NCBI GenBank assembly: GCA_021802375.1
Contig: JAKAAL010000032.1
Coordinates: forward strand, 1-13,442
Direction: 5' to 3'
Source: Bacillota bacterium
GTDB lineage: Bacteria; Bacillota_E; Sulfobacillia; Sulfobacillales; Sulfobacillaceae
DNA length: 13,442 nt
Positions 6,818-13,147 of the stretch are shown piece by piece. The notes beneath the pieces are model-generated. The model saw nothing but the letters and a program-made list of their open reading frames with translations, was not told where the DNA came from and searched no databases. The position numbers were made by a program, and so were the translations under genes. Positions within the stretch are counted from its first letter, which is position 1. Every line of letters starts with the position of its first letter.

Positions 6818-7933
6818 ATGACTAAAAGTGATTTGGTTAACAAATCTCACGGTTCGTTAGATAGCATCCATGGATTACAGTGGCGTATAAAGGAACCCCA
6901 AACCGCTGTCTTGGAATCCTTAGACATTGATTTGTCAACGATAGCGTCTTCGCAATTTGTTGTGCAAACGTTGTACAGCGCAGTCAGCCCTGGCACCGAA
7001 CTTGCCATATTTCGAGGAATCGATCCTGACGTGCATGCAGCTGACGGATGGTGTCGCTACCCATGGTCAGCAGGATACGCGGGAGTAGGTCGCGTAATTC
7101 GTGTAGGCAACGACGTACAGTCTGTACGGGTTGGTGATATAGTCACAGGCATACTCGGGCACGCATCTCATTGGGTTATGGATGACCAAGTCGGCCAGAA
7201 TGGTAAAAAATTCCTTTGGTCGGACCGCTTCGTGGGAAAAGTGAGACAACCTATTCCGCTGGAACAGGCTGCATTTGTTAGACTATACGGCATCGCAATG
7301 ACCGCAATCCAGGCCTTGCACCCCTTACGATGGGGACAGATTCTTGTCAGCGGATTGGGGACCATCGGTACCATGGTAGCTCAACTCGCGATGCTTCATG
7401 GCTTTAGTGTCACAGGAGTTGATCCCTCCTGCGAAAGACGACAGGCCGTAATGCGAGACGGTATAAGTGCGATTGACCCCCACTCGTTGGACAAAAGAAC
7501 GGATCGATGGGACGCCGTTGTGGACACGGTTGGTTTAGCAGTGAACACTGTAATGCTTCCTAATCACCTAAACATCGGGGGTGTCCTTGTGCTCATGACT
7601 CACTGGCGTAGTCAACCCCCGATCGACTGTAGCTCCTTTATAAACGAAATATTCAACAAAGGTCTGACCGTTCGAGGGGCTTTAGAGTATGGAATGGGGT
7701 CTTTGCCTTGGGAGAACTGGCCGGAGCTGCAACGTGCAAAGTGGAATCTTATCGAAGAGCACATGCAGCGTGGCCGGTTAGCATTCACGGACTTCGAGAC
7801 CGTTCCATATAATCACCTACCCAGGGCGTACAAGGACCTCGACACGCGGCACGGGCCCGTGGGCCGATTGCTCGATTGGACCTCATTAGGCTTACGTGGG
7901 GAACCAAAGACACAACATGCGGTTCCCATGTGA
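6818..7933 (+). CDS. Zinc-less MDR dehydrogenase (SPGTE type)
   Basis: A 371-residue medium-chain dehydrogenase of the SPGTE group, which includes BchC-like and sugar-cluster dehydrogenases. SAVSPGTELAIFRG (54-67) stands where zinc enzymes have GxCGSD, and GYAGVGRV (86-93) replaces GHExxG. Thus both early catalytic zinc ligands are absent, and the four-cysteine structural lobe is missing too. The cofactor loop is GLGTIG (179-184), with an acidic residue at VDPS (201-204) that favours NAD(H). ATG 6818 has GGAGGTG (6803-6809) upstream. It is paired with the zinc-containing dehydrogenase just before it, as oxidation and reduction partners often are. Substrate and direction are unknown. The C-terminal tail after about residue 345 is extra and unremarkable. 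Confidence 0.85.
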   Translation: MTKSDLVNKSHGSLDSIHGLQWRIKEPQTAVLESLDIDLSTIASSQFVVQTLYSAVSPGTELAIFRGIDPDVHAADGWCRYPWSAGYAGVGRVIRVGNDVQSVRVGDIVTGILGHASHWVMDDQVGQNGKKFLWSDRFVGKVRQPIPLEQAAFVRLYGIAMTAIQALHPLRWGQILVSGLGTIGTMVAQLAMLHGFSVTGVDPSCERRQAVMRDGISAIDPHSLDKRTDRWDAVVDTVGLAVNTVMLPNHLNIGGVLVLMTHWRSQPPIDCSSFINEIFNKGLTVRGALEYGMGSLPWENWPELQRAKWNLIEEHMQRGRLAFTDFETVPYNHLPRAYKDLDTRHGPVGRLLDWTSLGLRGEPKTQHAVPM

Positions 7934-7971
7934 CCCGTCTTATCAAGATCATCGCTAACAAAAACTACAAT

Positions 7972-7979
7972 AAAGGTGG
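7972..7979 (+). promoter_or_regulatory. Ribosome binding site fixing the second ATP-grasp start
   Basis: AAAGGTGG ends eight bases before ATG 7988. It covers the alternative in-frame GTG 7976, making the ATG the better start. Confidence 0.55.
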
Positions 7980-7987
7980 TCACCGAC

Positions 7988-9220
7988 ATGGCCTTTCTCA
8001 TCATATATGGCTTTTCGGAGGGATTTCCAGGCCATTGGTCGCTCCTAAAACGTTGGATTGCTGTTGGTCACAAACTATGGCTCATTAGCGAGTCTCCCGA
8101 TCAAACCCGACTTAGTGGTGTAGTGCGCTGGGATTCAATGTCACGCGAGGGGCAGAAAGATCCACGGGCGTTGCCATGGGCAGCAGACCAATGGAAGTGG
8201 GCGGCTAGCGCCGATGGCGTCATCTGTTTGTGGGAGCAGAGCGTAGTCGGAGCGGCACACCTGGCCAGTCGACTTGGACTCAGGGGTCCCGATCCACAAG
8301 CAGCGGAATTTGCGCGGAATAAGTGGTTGATGGTACAAAAATGGCGGTCCGCTGGTATTCGCACCCCGTTCAGTCAACCCATTCATGACCGTGAATCTCT
8401 TGTCCAACTGCTCACTCGGTTACCGAAAATCGTAGTCAAGCCCACGGATTCCGGTGGAGGTTTCGGCGTTCAGGAGGTTACCGCAAATTGGATAGCAAAT
8501 GACAGCGCGTGGGACGACCTGCGAACGTCACGAAAGGTTTCACTACTTGCGCAGGAAAAGATCGATGGTCCCGAAGTAAGTGTGGAAGGATTTGTGGACC
8601 ACACGAAGCGATACCATCCTTTAGGAGTGACAGCTAAGTACACCACCGTGGGTCCACGTTTTATTGAGATGGGACACATGGCCCCGGCTCCCATAAACGC
8701 GACCGAGATCGCACAAATTTATCGTTTAGCGACACAATGTCACGATGCCCTTGGATTGCGCGATTGCGTGACGCACCTCGAAGTGAAACTTTGTCACGAT
8801 GGTCTGGTTCCTGTAGAATTGGCGGCTCGGGTCGCGGGTGGCGAGATTCCGGACATATGGGCTAGCATGAATCATTTCGACTTGTACGATGTGGCCTTTC
8901 GCCTAGCCATAAAAAAATTCCCCGTGGCCGAGCGCCCAATAGCTAAGAGAGCCGCCGCGGTGATTTTCCCGACCGTCCGATTGGATTGGCCCGAAGTGGT
9001 TCGTGAAATGGGTCTCGAACTACTTGAACTCCGTAGTCGCAACGTTCCACAGGGCTTTGCCGTGTCTGATAACAGCGGTCGTTGGCAGTTGGTTCGTATT
9101 CGAGGAGACGATTCTGGGATGGTGTTGAAGTTCATAGATGAAACATTTCGTCGTGAAGCGGAGGCAGGCTCTCTTGGTCTCCAAGTCATAGGGCTAAGCA
9201 TTGCCGGAGGTGCTCGATGA
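7988..9220 (+). CDS. ATP-grasp ligase 2 (amino-acid-ligase-like)
   Basis: A 410-residue ATP-grasp enzyme, distinct from the first. An N-terminal pre-ATP-grasp domain (LIIYGF at 4-9, ICLWE at 79-83) leads to RNKWLMVQKWRSAGIRTP (110-127), typical of the helix before the ATP domain. IVVKPTDSGGGFGV (148-161) is the lysine plus glycine-rich loop. LAQEKIDGPEVSVEGFV (187-203) is the hinge. HLEVKL (263-268) and VPVELAARVAGGEIPD (274-289) give the metal-binding glutamates and a closing Arg. The AAR-x-AG ending recalls dipeptide ligases such as BacD/YwfE, where AAR(F)AGWN is found, so an L-amino acid or peptide ligase is a fair guess. It sits 54 bases after the second dehydrogenase, and its TGA overlaps an ATG (9217, ATGA). 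Two unrelated ATP-grasps in one operon point to at least two amide bonds in the product. Confidence 0.85.
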   Translation: MAFLIIYGFSEGFPGHWSLLKRWIAVGHKLWLISESPDQTRLSGVVRWDSMSREGQKDPRALPWAADQWKWAASADGVICLWEQSVVGAAHLASRLGLRGPDPQAAEFARNKWLMVQKWRSAGIRTPFSQPIHDRESLVQLLTRLPKIVVKPTDSGGGFGVQEVTANWIANDSAWDDLRTSRKVSLLAQEKIDGPEVSVEGFVDHTKRYHPLGVTAKYTTVGPRFIEMGHMAPAPINATEIAQIYRLATQCHDALGLRDCVTHLEVKLCHDGLVPVELAARVAGGEIPDIWASMNHFDLYDVAFRLAIKKFPVAERPIAKRAAAVIFPTVRLDWPEVVREMGLELLELRSRNVPQGFAVSDNSGRWQLVRIRGDDSGMVLKFIDETFRREAEAGSLGLQVIGLSIAGGAR

Positions 9221-9303
9221 ATGTGCCGTCACAGTGTGCGGTTTGTGCAGAGTTTTTTGATGGACGAGAATCTTGCGAACTGCATTATTCCTATCCGTCC
9301 TGA
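9217..9303 (+). other. 28-residue ORF overlapping ligase stop (ATGA)
   Basis: ATG 9217 overlaps the second ligase stop as ATGA and sits five bases after GGAGGTG (9206-9212), an ideal coupled start. It encodes 28 residues beginning MNVPSQCAVCAEFF and ends at TGA 9301. It may be the original coupled start of the glycosyltransferase, knocked out of frame by an early shift, rather than a separate peptide. The CxxC pair could be chance. Confidence 0.25.
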
Positions 9304-9704
9304 TGAGCGGGTATTCAAGGTAATACCAAACGTTTCGGCATTTCCGGAGACACAAGTAATTATAGTGTTCAATGACAGTTCGCCTTCGTTTCATGATAAC
9401 GTCGTTCGTCGCTTTCCTTGGTGCCGCTTTGTTACGGTTTCGTTGGCTAATCGCTCTTTAGCCCGCCATACGAGAGGCTCGTGTGCTCATGGGAATTGCC
9501 TGGTTCATTGGGTCCGATACGATAATCGAAGCAAATCCACCCCCGCTTTGGCAGCTGCTACAGGCCTCAGAGCAATCCCAAGTGTTTTAAGACCGTGTCC
9601 TTTATGAGGGAACCCCAATCACGAGAATACGTCTTACGTCCTATTGGCGGGGTGGTGGTTCCGATCTAAATTCGTATTGCGACGAGAACCACATTAATCG
9701 GGGG
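9221..9704 (+). pseudogene. Broken family-2-like (GT-A) glycosyltransferase
   Basis: The N-terminal part reads in one frame to about 9470: IIPIRPDERVFKVI, then TQVIIVFNDSS, then SLANRSLAR. This resembles the nucleotide-binding start of a GT-A glycosyltransferase (the IIP and DDGS-like strands). From about 9462 the likeness moves to the +1 frame: REARVLMGIAWFIGSDTIIE and LWQLLQASEQSQVF. There it meets TAA (9588-9590), after which the same frame goes on as DRVLYEGTPITRIRLTSYWR and further to about 9704. One frameshift and one stop, with GSD where the family usually has DSD or DxD, indicate decay. ATG 9221 is served by GGAGGTG (9206-9212). The intact single-frame ORF would run to 9607 (128 aa), too short for an active enzyme. 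An alternative is a sequencing error for the shift, but the separate stop argues against a single error. Confidence 0.6.
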
Positions 9705-9711
9705 AATAATA

Positions 9712-10950
9712 ATGCGCCAAAATCAGCCATTACAACTGGCACTTGCGAGCATGGCCATCTATGCTGGGGGATCACAGTTGCTATCTTTTGCCCTGCCTTG
9801 GTATGTAATGAAAGGGACGGGTTCGCTAGCATCCATGGCCCTAATTTGGGGCGTCCAAACCTTCGCAATCGGGGTGAGCGGAATTGGACTTGGATGGATC
9901 GTGGATCGTTATCCGGCCGCTCGTGTTGGGTTGGGTGCCATCATCGTGCAGGGGACAGCTATTGTTATCATGATGCAAACTCTACGGGCCCTCCATCCCT
10001 CCTCCGTTGCCTTAGCAACCTGGTCTGGCGTCTGGGCGATCGGCTCTAGTTTATATGGGTTAACGACGGACTTCCAGATTGTTCCTCGATTGGCACGGTC
10101 GGAATCCGAGCTAACGTGGGCAAACGGCCTGTACGGGTCATTATGGTCAGGAAGTGCAGTTGCCGGTCCTGCGTTGGGAGGCGTCCTTGTCGTTCTAATG
10201 CCTCAAGGGGCCGCACTTTGGGTCGTGCTAGGTACTCTGGCACTCATGTTGCCGTGGATTTGGGTTATCCGTGACTTGCCTGCAGGTACCAAGAGTAAAA
10301 GCGATCGACAGAACATCAAATGGGATAGCCGTCCGGGCCGAACCCTATGGTTGGGCATTGGGCTTTTAGGTGCTGCGGCGGCATTGGCCAACATAGGAAC
10401 GGGTAGCTTGTCAACCGTGACCACCTATTACCTTGGACACACGTTAAACTTGCCCAGTCCAACTGTGGGAGTCTTGTTTTCCGTGGGCGCGGTTGCTCAA
10501 GTTGTCGCAAGCCTTGTGGGACCTCTCATCTACAACAGAATGGGTGCCCAGGGGACACGGTTTTTGTATACCGTCTTCGGGATTTTTGTTCTTCTTATGT
10601 TGATTTTGGTGGGGTCTTGGTGGGCTGGCCTCGGATATGCCGTGACGGAAGTCGCCTTGAGTGGGTTTAATCTCGTATCTCGTACTGTGCGGCAGCAATG
10701 GGTTCCATCGTCGCTCCGGGGGTGGGCCGCTGGCGTGTACCGAACAACCGCCGTCCTTCCAGCGCCGTTGTCTGCAGTCGTGCTGTTGTCCATATATCAC
10801 AATTGGGGCTATGGATGTGTGTTGTTAGTGGCTGCCGTGGCCTTTGTTCTCAATTGGATATTAGCGGCCCGAGGAATTTATGTTTTGTCCGGTCGGACTC
10901 TACGCGGAGACCTCTGTCGTTCTACCCAAACTACCCGCGCAGACCTTTAA
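9712..10950 (+). CDS. MFS transporter, probable exporter
   Basis: A 412-residue major facilitator protein with about ten to twelve hydrophobic segments. Clear ones lie near residues 10-32, 42-62, 70-90, 95-120, 145-185, 215-235, 250-275, 290-320 and 355-390. GWIVDRYPAARV (61-72) matches the loop 2-3 signature (GxxxDRxxxRR-like). A hydrophilic central loop near 185-210 (TKSKSDRQNIKWDSR) separates the two halves. The protein resembles the EntS/macrolide-type efflux branch (MFS_3) rather than sugar importers, but that is a style judgement. ATG 9712 is preceded by GGGGGA (9700-9705). As the last intact gene of the operon it is the natural exporter, and possibly self-resistance pump, for the product. 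No binding residue identifies the substrate. Confidence 0.85.
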   Translation: MRQNQPLQLALASMAIYAGGSQLLSFALPWYVMKGTGSLASMALIWGVQTFAIGVSGIGLGWIVDRYPAARVGLGAIIVQGTAIVIMMQTLRALHPSSVALATWSGVWAIGSSLYGLTTDFQIVPRLARSESELTWANGLYGSLWSGSAVAGPALGGVLVVLMPQGAALWVVLGTLALMLPWIWVIRDLPAGTKSKSDRQNIKWDSRPGRTLWLGIGLLGAAAALANIGTGSLSTVTTYYLGHTLNLPSPTVGVLFSVGAVAQVVASLVGPLIYNRMGAQGTRFLYTVFGIFVLLMLILVGSWWAGLGYAVTEVALSGFNLVSRTVRQQWVPSSLRGWAAGVYRTTAVLPAPLSAVVLLSIYHNWGYGCVLLVAAVAFVLNWILAARGIYVLSGRTLRGDLCRSTQTTRADL

Positions 10951-11220
10951 ACAAATATCTCTTCGTAGGTTAGGGGTTGGAGAAGAGATCGGAACGACAC
11001 GCTGTGACCATGTTATTCGCGCTCTGGAAGAAGCCGCCCAACTGGGAAGGATGAAAACGAACAACATCGGCGCTTTGACTCAAGCGAATCCCGCCTATCA
11101 TGCCCCGTTCTCCGCCTCCAGAGAGACCCTAACCCACGCCCGTCGTAAGATTCGTTTTGTCCATGGTTGTTAGGAGGTTTAATAGCGCCGACCCGGCGGC
11201 CCCACCGCCGCGGCCGATAA
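10951..11220 (+). other. Gene-poor junction between operon and G+C-rich block
   Basis: No recognisable gene. One frame is open from ATG 10880 (inside the MFS gene) to 11173 and could give 97 residues, ending RRKIRFVHGC. Its later part (ALEEAAQLGRMK) looks protein-like but matches no family I know, so it may be a remnant. Base composition rises sharply in G+C from about 11185. A 6-bp GC stem with a 5-base loop (11194-11210) lacks a T run and is not called a terminator. No terminator for the operon is apparent. Confidence 0.4.
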
Positions 11221-11784
11221 TCAGCACCTCCGCGCAGTCGCGGGGACTGCCTGGGGCCCTTGGACGATGGCCGGAATCAAGGTGATCGGAATGCCCGGGC
11301 ATCGCGTGCGGCGCACCGCTTCAATGTCGCGCCGGGTGGCCCCGGTGGCGGCGGTAATGACGGCAATCCGGCGCGGAATGCGTGGGAGCGGCCGGGGTGG
11401 ACGGTGAAAGAGGCCCTCGGCGGCTAACCGGCGATAGAGGGCTTCGCGCGCCAGTTTGTCTGCGCCCACACCCACCGGTTCGACCGTTTTGATGTACAAC
11501 GTGGTTTGCCCATCGCGTTCAAAGACGCCGAGCCGACCGGTAACCAGAACGTGCAAGCCGTCTTGGAGCGGAAAGGCGAGCATTTGGGCGTCCCGGCGAA
11601 AGAGAACCGCGCGAATTTGGCTCTGGTCATCTTTGAGCGTCAAGTACCAATGCCCGGAGCTGTGATGTTTGACACCGCTGCATTCGCCGTGGACGGCAAT
11701 GGTGTGAAACACCGGTTCGACCACCGATTTCAGGCGCTGCACCAGATCAGAGACCGACCAGGGGGATGATGGGGATGCAATCAT
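11221..11784 (-). pseudogene. xseA: Truncated exonuclease VII large subunit (xseA)
   Basis: Exonuclease VII degrades single-stranded DNA. This 187-residue frame holds the N-terminal OB-fold DNA-binding domain (WSVSDLVQRLKSVVE, then HWYLTLKDDQSQIRAVLFRRD and a GRLGVFERDGQTTLYI strand) and the first piece of the catalytic domain (RIAVITAATGATRRDIEAV, then TLIPAIVQGPQAVPA). It stops there, while full-length XseA is about 400-450 residues. Beyond the stop, another minus-strand frame reads EVLIIGRGGG (about 11200-11225), like the XseA RGGG motif, but about 20 residues too close and out of frame. The gene is therefore deleted and frameshifted. Start ATG (11784) has AGGAGGT (11792-11798). It lies 23 bases after the sigma gene, so they form one minus-strand operon. 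A short OB-fold protein with its own role is less likely but possible. Confidence 0.75.
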
Positions 11785-11807
11785 CGGTAAGACCTCCTAA
11801 AAAGACA

Positions 11808-12659
11808 TTAAGCCGGATCATTCAACCCGGCGGAGGACGCCGGGGGAGTAGGGACATCGGAGGGGGGTTCTTGCAATGCGGGATGCTGGCGTAGCCGGGA
11901 TAGCCCCTCCGCCAGCAATTGATAAATGCGGGCGGTCGAGACGCCTTCGGCCCGGGCAATCCGTTGGGCCGATAAGGCCGGGTGATCGTCGAGACCATAA
12001 TAGCACGCCATAATGCGTTGCAGGCGGGCGGGTAAACTGTGAAACGCGAGGCGTAAGCGGGCCACCTCATCATCCGTGATAATTTGCTCATCAACGCTGG
12101 GCTGCGTATCCGGGAGGATCGCGCCCAAGGGCGTGTCGGTGTCCGCGGTGAGAGGGTGATCAAAGGACAGAGGATCCATCAGAGCCTCTTGGGCCGCGTG
12201 GTGGAGCGCGGAGACCGCAGCGGACGGCGGATTCTGGCGGGTGGCGGGATGCTGATAACCCGGCACGCGAATCAGGGTGCCGGTTTGTTCATAGGCGCGT
12301 TGGATGGCCTGTCGAATCCAGGGGACGGCATAGGTGCTAAACCGGACCCCCCGTGAGGGGTCAAACTTGTCGATGGCCCGCATGAGACCCAAGACGCCGG
12401 TCTGAATGGCGTCGTCCCAAGCCATCGGCGGCAGGGCCTTATGGGTGACGACATAGACGATGAGCCGCAGATTGTGCACAATCACCGTATTGTGGGCCGC
12501 CCGGTCGCCGTGGGCGGCGCGTTGCAGAAGATCATGCAGCGTCGCGTCATCCAGGGACGGGGGAAATGCCGACGAATCGAAGGAGGGCGGGTCATCCCGA
12601 AGGGGTGCGTCCGCGGCGTCGTCTAGCCAAGACGGGGACACCGATGAGGGATCGAGCAT
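11808..12659 (-). CDS. Sigma-70 family RNA polymerase sigma factor, short region 3
   Basis: A 283-residue sigma factor. Region 2 runs from about residue 62 to 130: NLRLIVYVV (2.1), DDAIQTGVLGLMRAIDKFDPSRGVRFSTYA (2.2-2.3) and PWIRQAIQRAYEQ (2.4, -10 recognition). IRVP follows, as in primary-type sigmas, but region 3 is much reduced before the SFDHPLTADTDTPLGAILPD segment, which resembles the 3.2 linker. Region 4 (about 200-260) has LPARLQRIMACYYGL and an HTH in LSAQRIARAEGVSTARIYQLLAEGLSRLRQHP. The N terminus is an acidic, Pro/Ser-rich stretch instead of region 1.1. The start is taken at the third possible Met because GGAGGTGA (12665-12672) is spaced for ATG 12659, not 12689 or 12665. It would direct polymerase to an alternative promoter set. 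It heads the xseA remnant operon. Confidence 0.9.
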   Translation of the reverse strand: MLDPSSVSPSWLDDAADAPLRDDPPSFDSSAFPPSLDDATLHDLLQRAAHGDRAAHNTVIVHNLRLIVYVVTHKALPPMAWDDAIQTGVLGLMRAIDKFDPSRGVRFSTYAVPWIRQAIQRAYEQTGTLIRVPGYQHPATRQNPPSAAVSALHHAAQEALMDPLSFDHPLTADTDTPLGAILPDTQPSVDEQIITDDEVARLRLAFHSLPARLQRIMACYYGLDDHPALSAQRIARAEGVSTARIYQLLAEGLSRLRQHPALQEPPSDVPTPPASSAGLNDPA

Positions 12660-12664
12660 GGACA

Positions 12665-12672
12665 TCACCTCC
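12665..12672 (-). promoter_or_regulatory. Ribosome binding site fixing the sigma factor start
   Basis: On the minus strand this reads GGAGGTGA, placing the core eight bases before ATG 12659. The longer frame from ATG 12689 would place the site inside the gene. Confidence 0.65.
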
Positions 12673-12701
12673 GGAGTGGAAATACGCATCGCACGGGTTT
12701 T

Positions 12702-12710
12702 ATTGTATCA
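12702..12710 (-). promoter_or_regulatory. Candidate extended -10 promoter of the sigma gene
   Basis: The minus strand reads TGATACAAT, a TGn extension joined to a TACAAT -10 box, about 43 bases before ATG 12659. No good -35 box is seen at the normal distance, as is common with extended -10 promoters. Confidence 0.4.
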
Positions 12711-12844
12711 AAAAGGCGTTAGCTGGCCGTCGAGATGGGAACGGATGAGGGCGTGATCTTTTCCACCCCCTAATAAAACATGACACCTGCGGCCTCTGTT
12801 TGATAGGGTAAAAATGGCCCCACCATTCTATGAAGGAGGTCGTG

Positions 12845-13147
12845 ATGAGTACTCCACCCTATTCGTCCGAATTTAAAGACCCGGTCGTTCGCGAGGTGCA
12901 AGAGACCCAAAATGCCACATTAGTGGCGCGGCGACATCCACTCAGCCCCGGCATGGTCCGGCGCTGGGTTCGGGCAGCACGGCAGCAAGATCGAGAAAAT
13001 GGGGGGATGTCCTTAGTCGAAGAAAATGCTCAATTGAAGCGCTTGGTTATCGAACGCGATTTGCCAATCGCGGTGCTGCAGGATGCGCTGCGAAAAAAAG
13101 GGCGCCATCCGCCGTCGCATGATGTCAATGGGCCGACTCGTGGGTAA
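12845..13147 (+). CDS. IS3-family transposase OrfA
   Basis: A 100-residue protein with the N-terminal helix-turn-helix of IS3/IS911-type OrfA (HTH_Tnp_1). YSSEFKDPVVREVQETQNA (about 5-23) and LVARRHPLSPGMVRRWVR (25-42) form the DNA-binding part. A leucine-zipper-like helix follows (LVEENAQLKRLVIERDLPIAVLQDALRKKG, about 56-85), as OrfA uses for dimer contacts. ATG 12845 follows AAGGAGGT (12833-12840), so the in-frame ATG 12830 upstream is not the start. After the zipper the frame runs on for about 15 residues to TAA, whereas family members often pass through a -1 slip on an A run here. It would bind the element ends and act with OrfB; as OrfB is broken, it may be inert or act only as a repressor. 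Confidence 0.8.
   Translation: MSTPPYSSEFKDPVVREVQETQNATLVARRHPLSPGMVRRWVRAARQQDRENGGMSLVEENAQLKRLVIERDLPIAVLQDALRKKGRHPPSHDVNGPTRG
13093..13100 (+). other. A7G run, candidate -1 frameshift site of the IS
   Basis: Seven A and one G at the end of the leucine-zipper region lie where IS3 elements make OrfAB by a -1 slip. The -1 frame here meets TGA at 13120, so a fusion product would now stop after about seven residues. Confidence 0.5.

Noticed and set aside
8872..9201. 109-residue minus-strand ORF opposite the second ATP-grasp gene
   Set aside because: Shadow of the ligase frame, rich in Ser and Arg, with no recognisable motif.
10880..11173. 97-residue ORF overlapping the exporter end as a real gene
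   Set aside because: The first 70 bases lie inside the exporter in another frame, no good ribosome site is seen and no family is recognised; kept only as a note on the junction.
11194..11210. GC-rich hairpin (CGGCGG / CCGCCG) as operon terminator
   Set aside because: Stem of only six pairs, with no T run on either side, and part of the xseA-like RGGG coding stretch.
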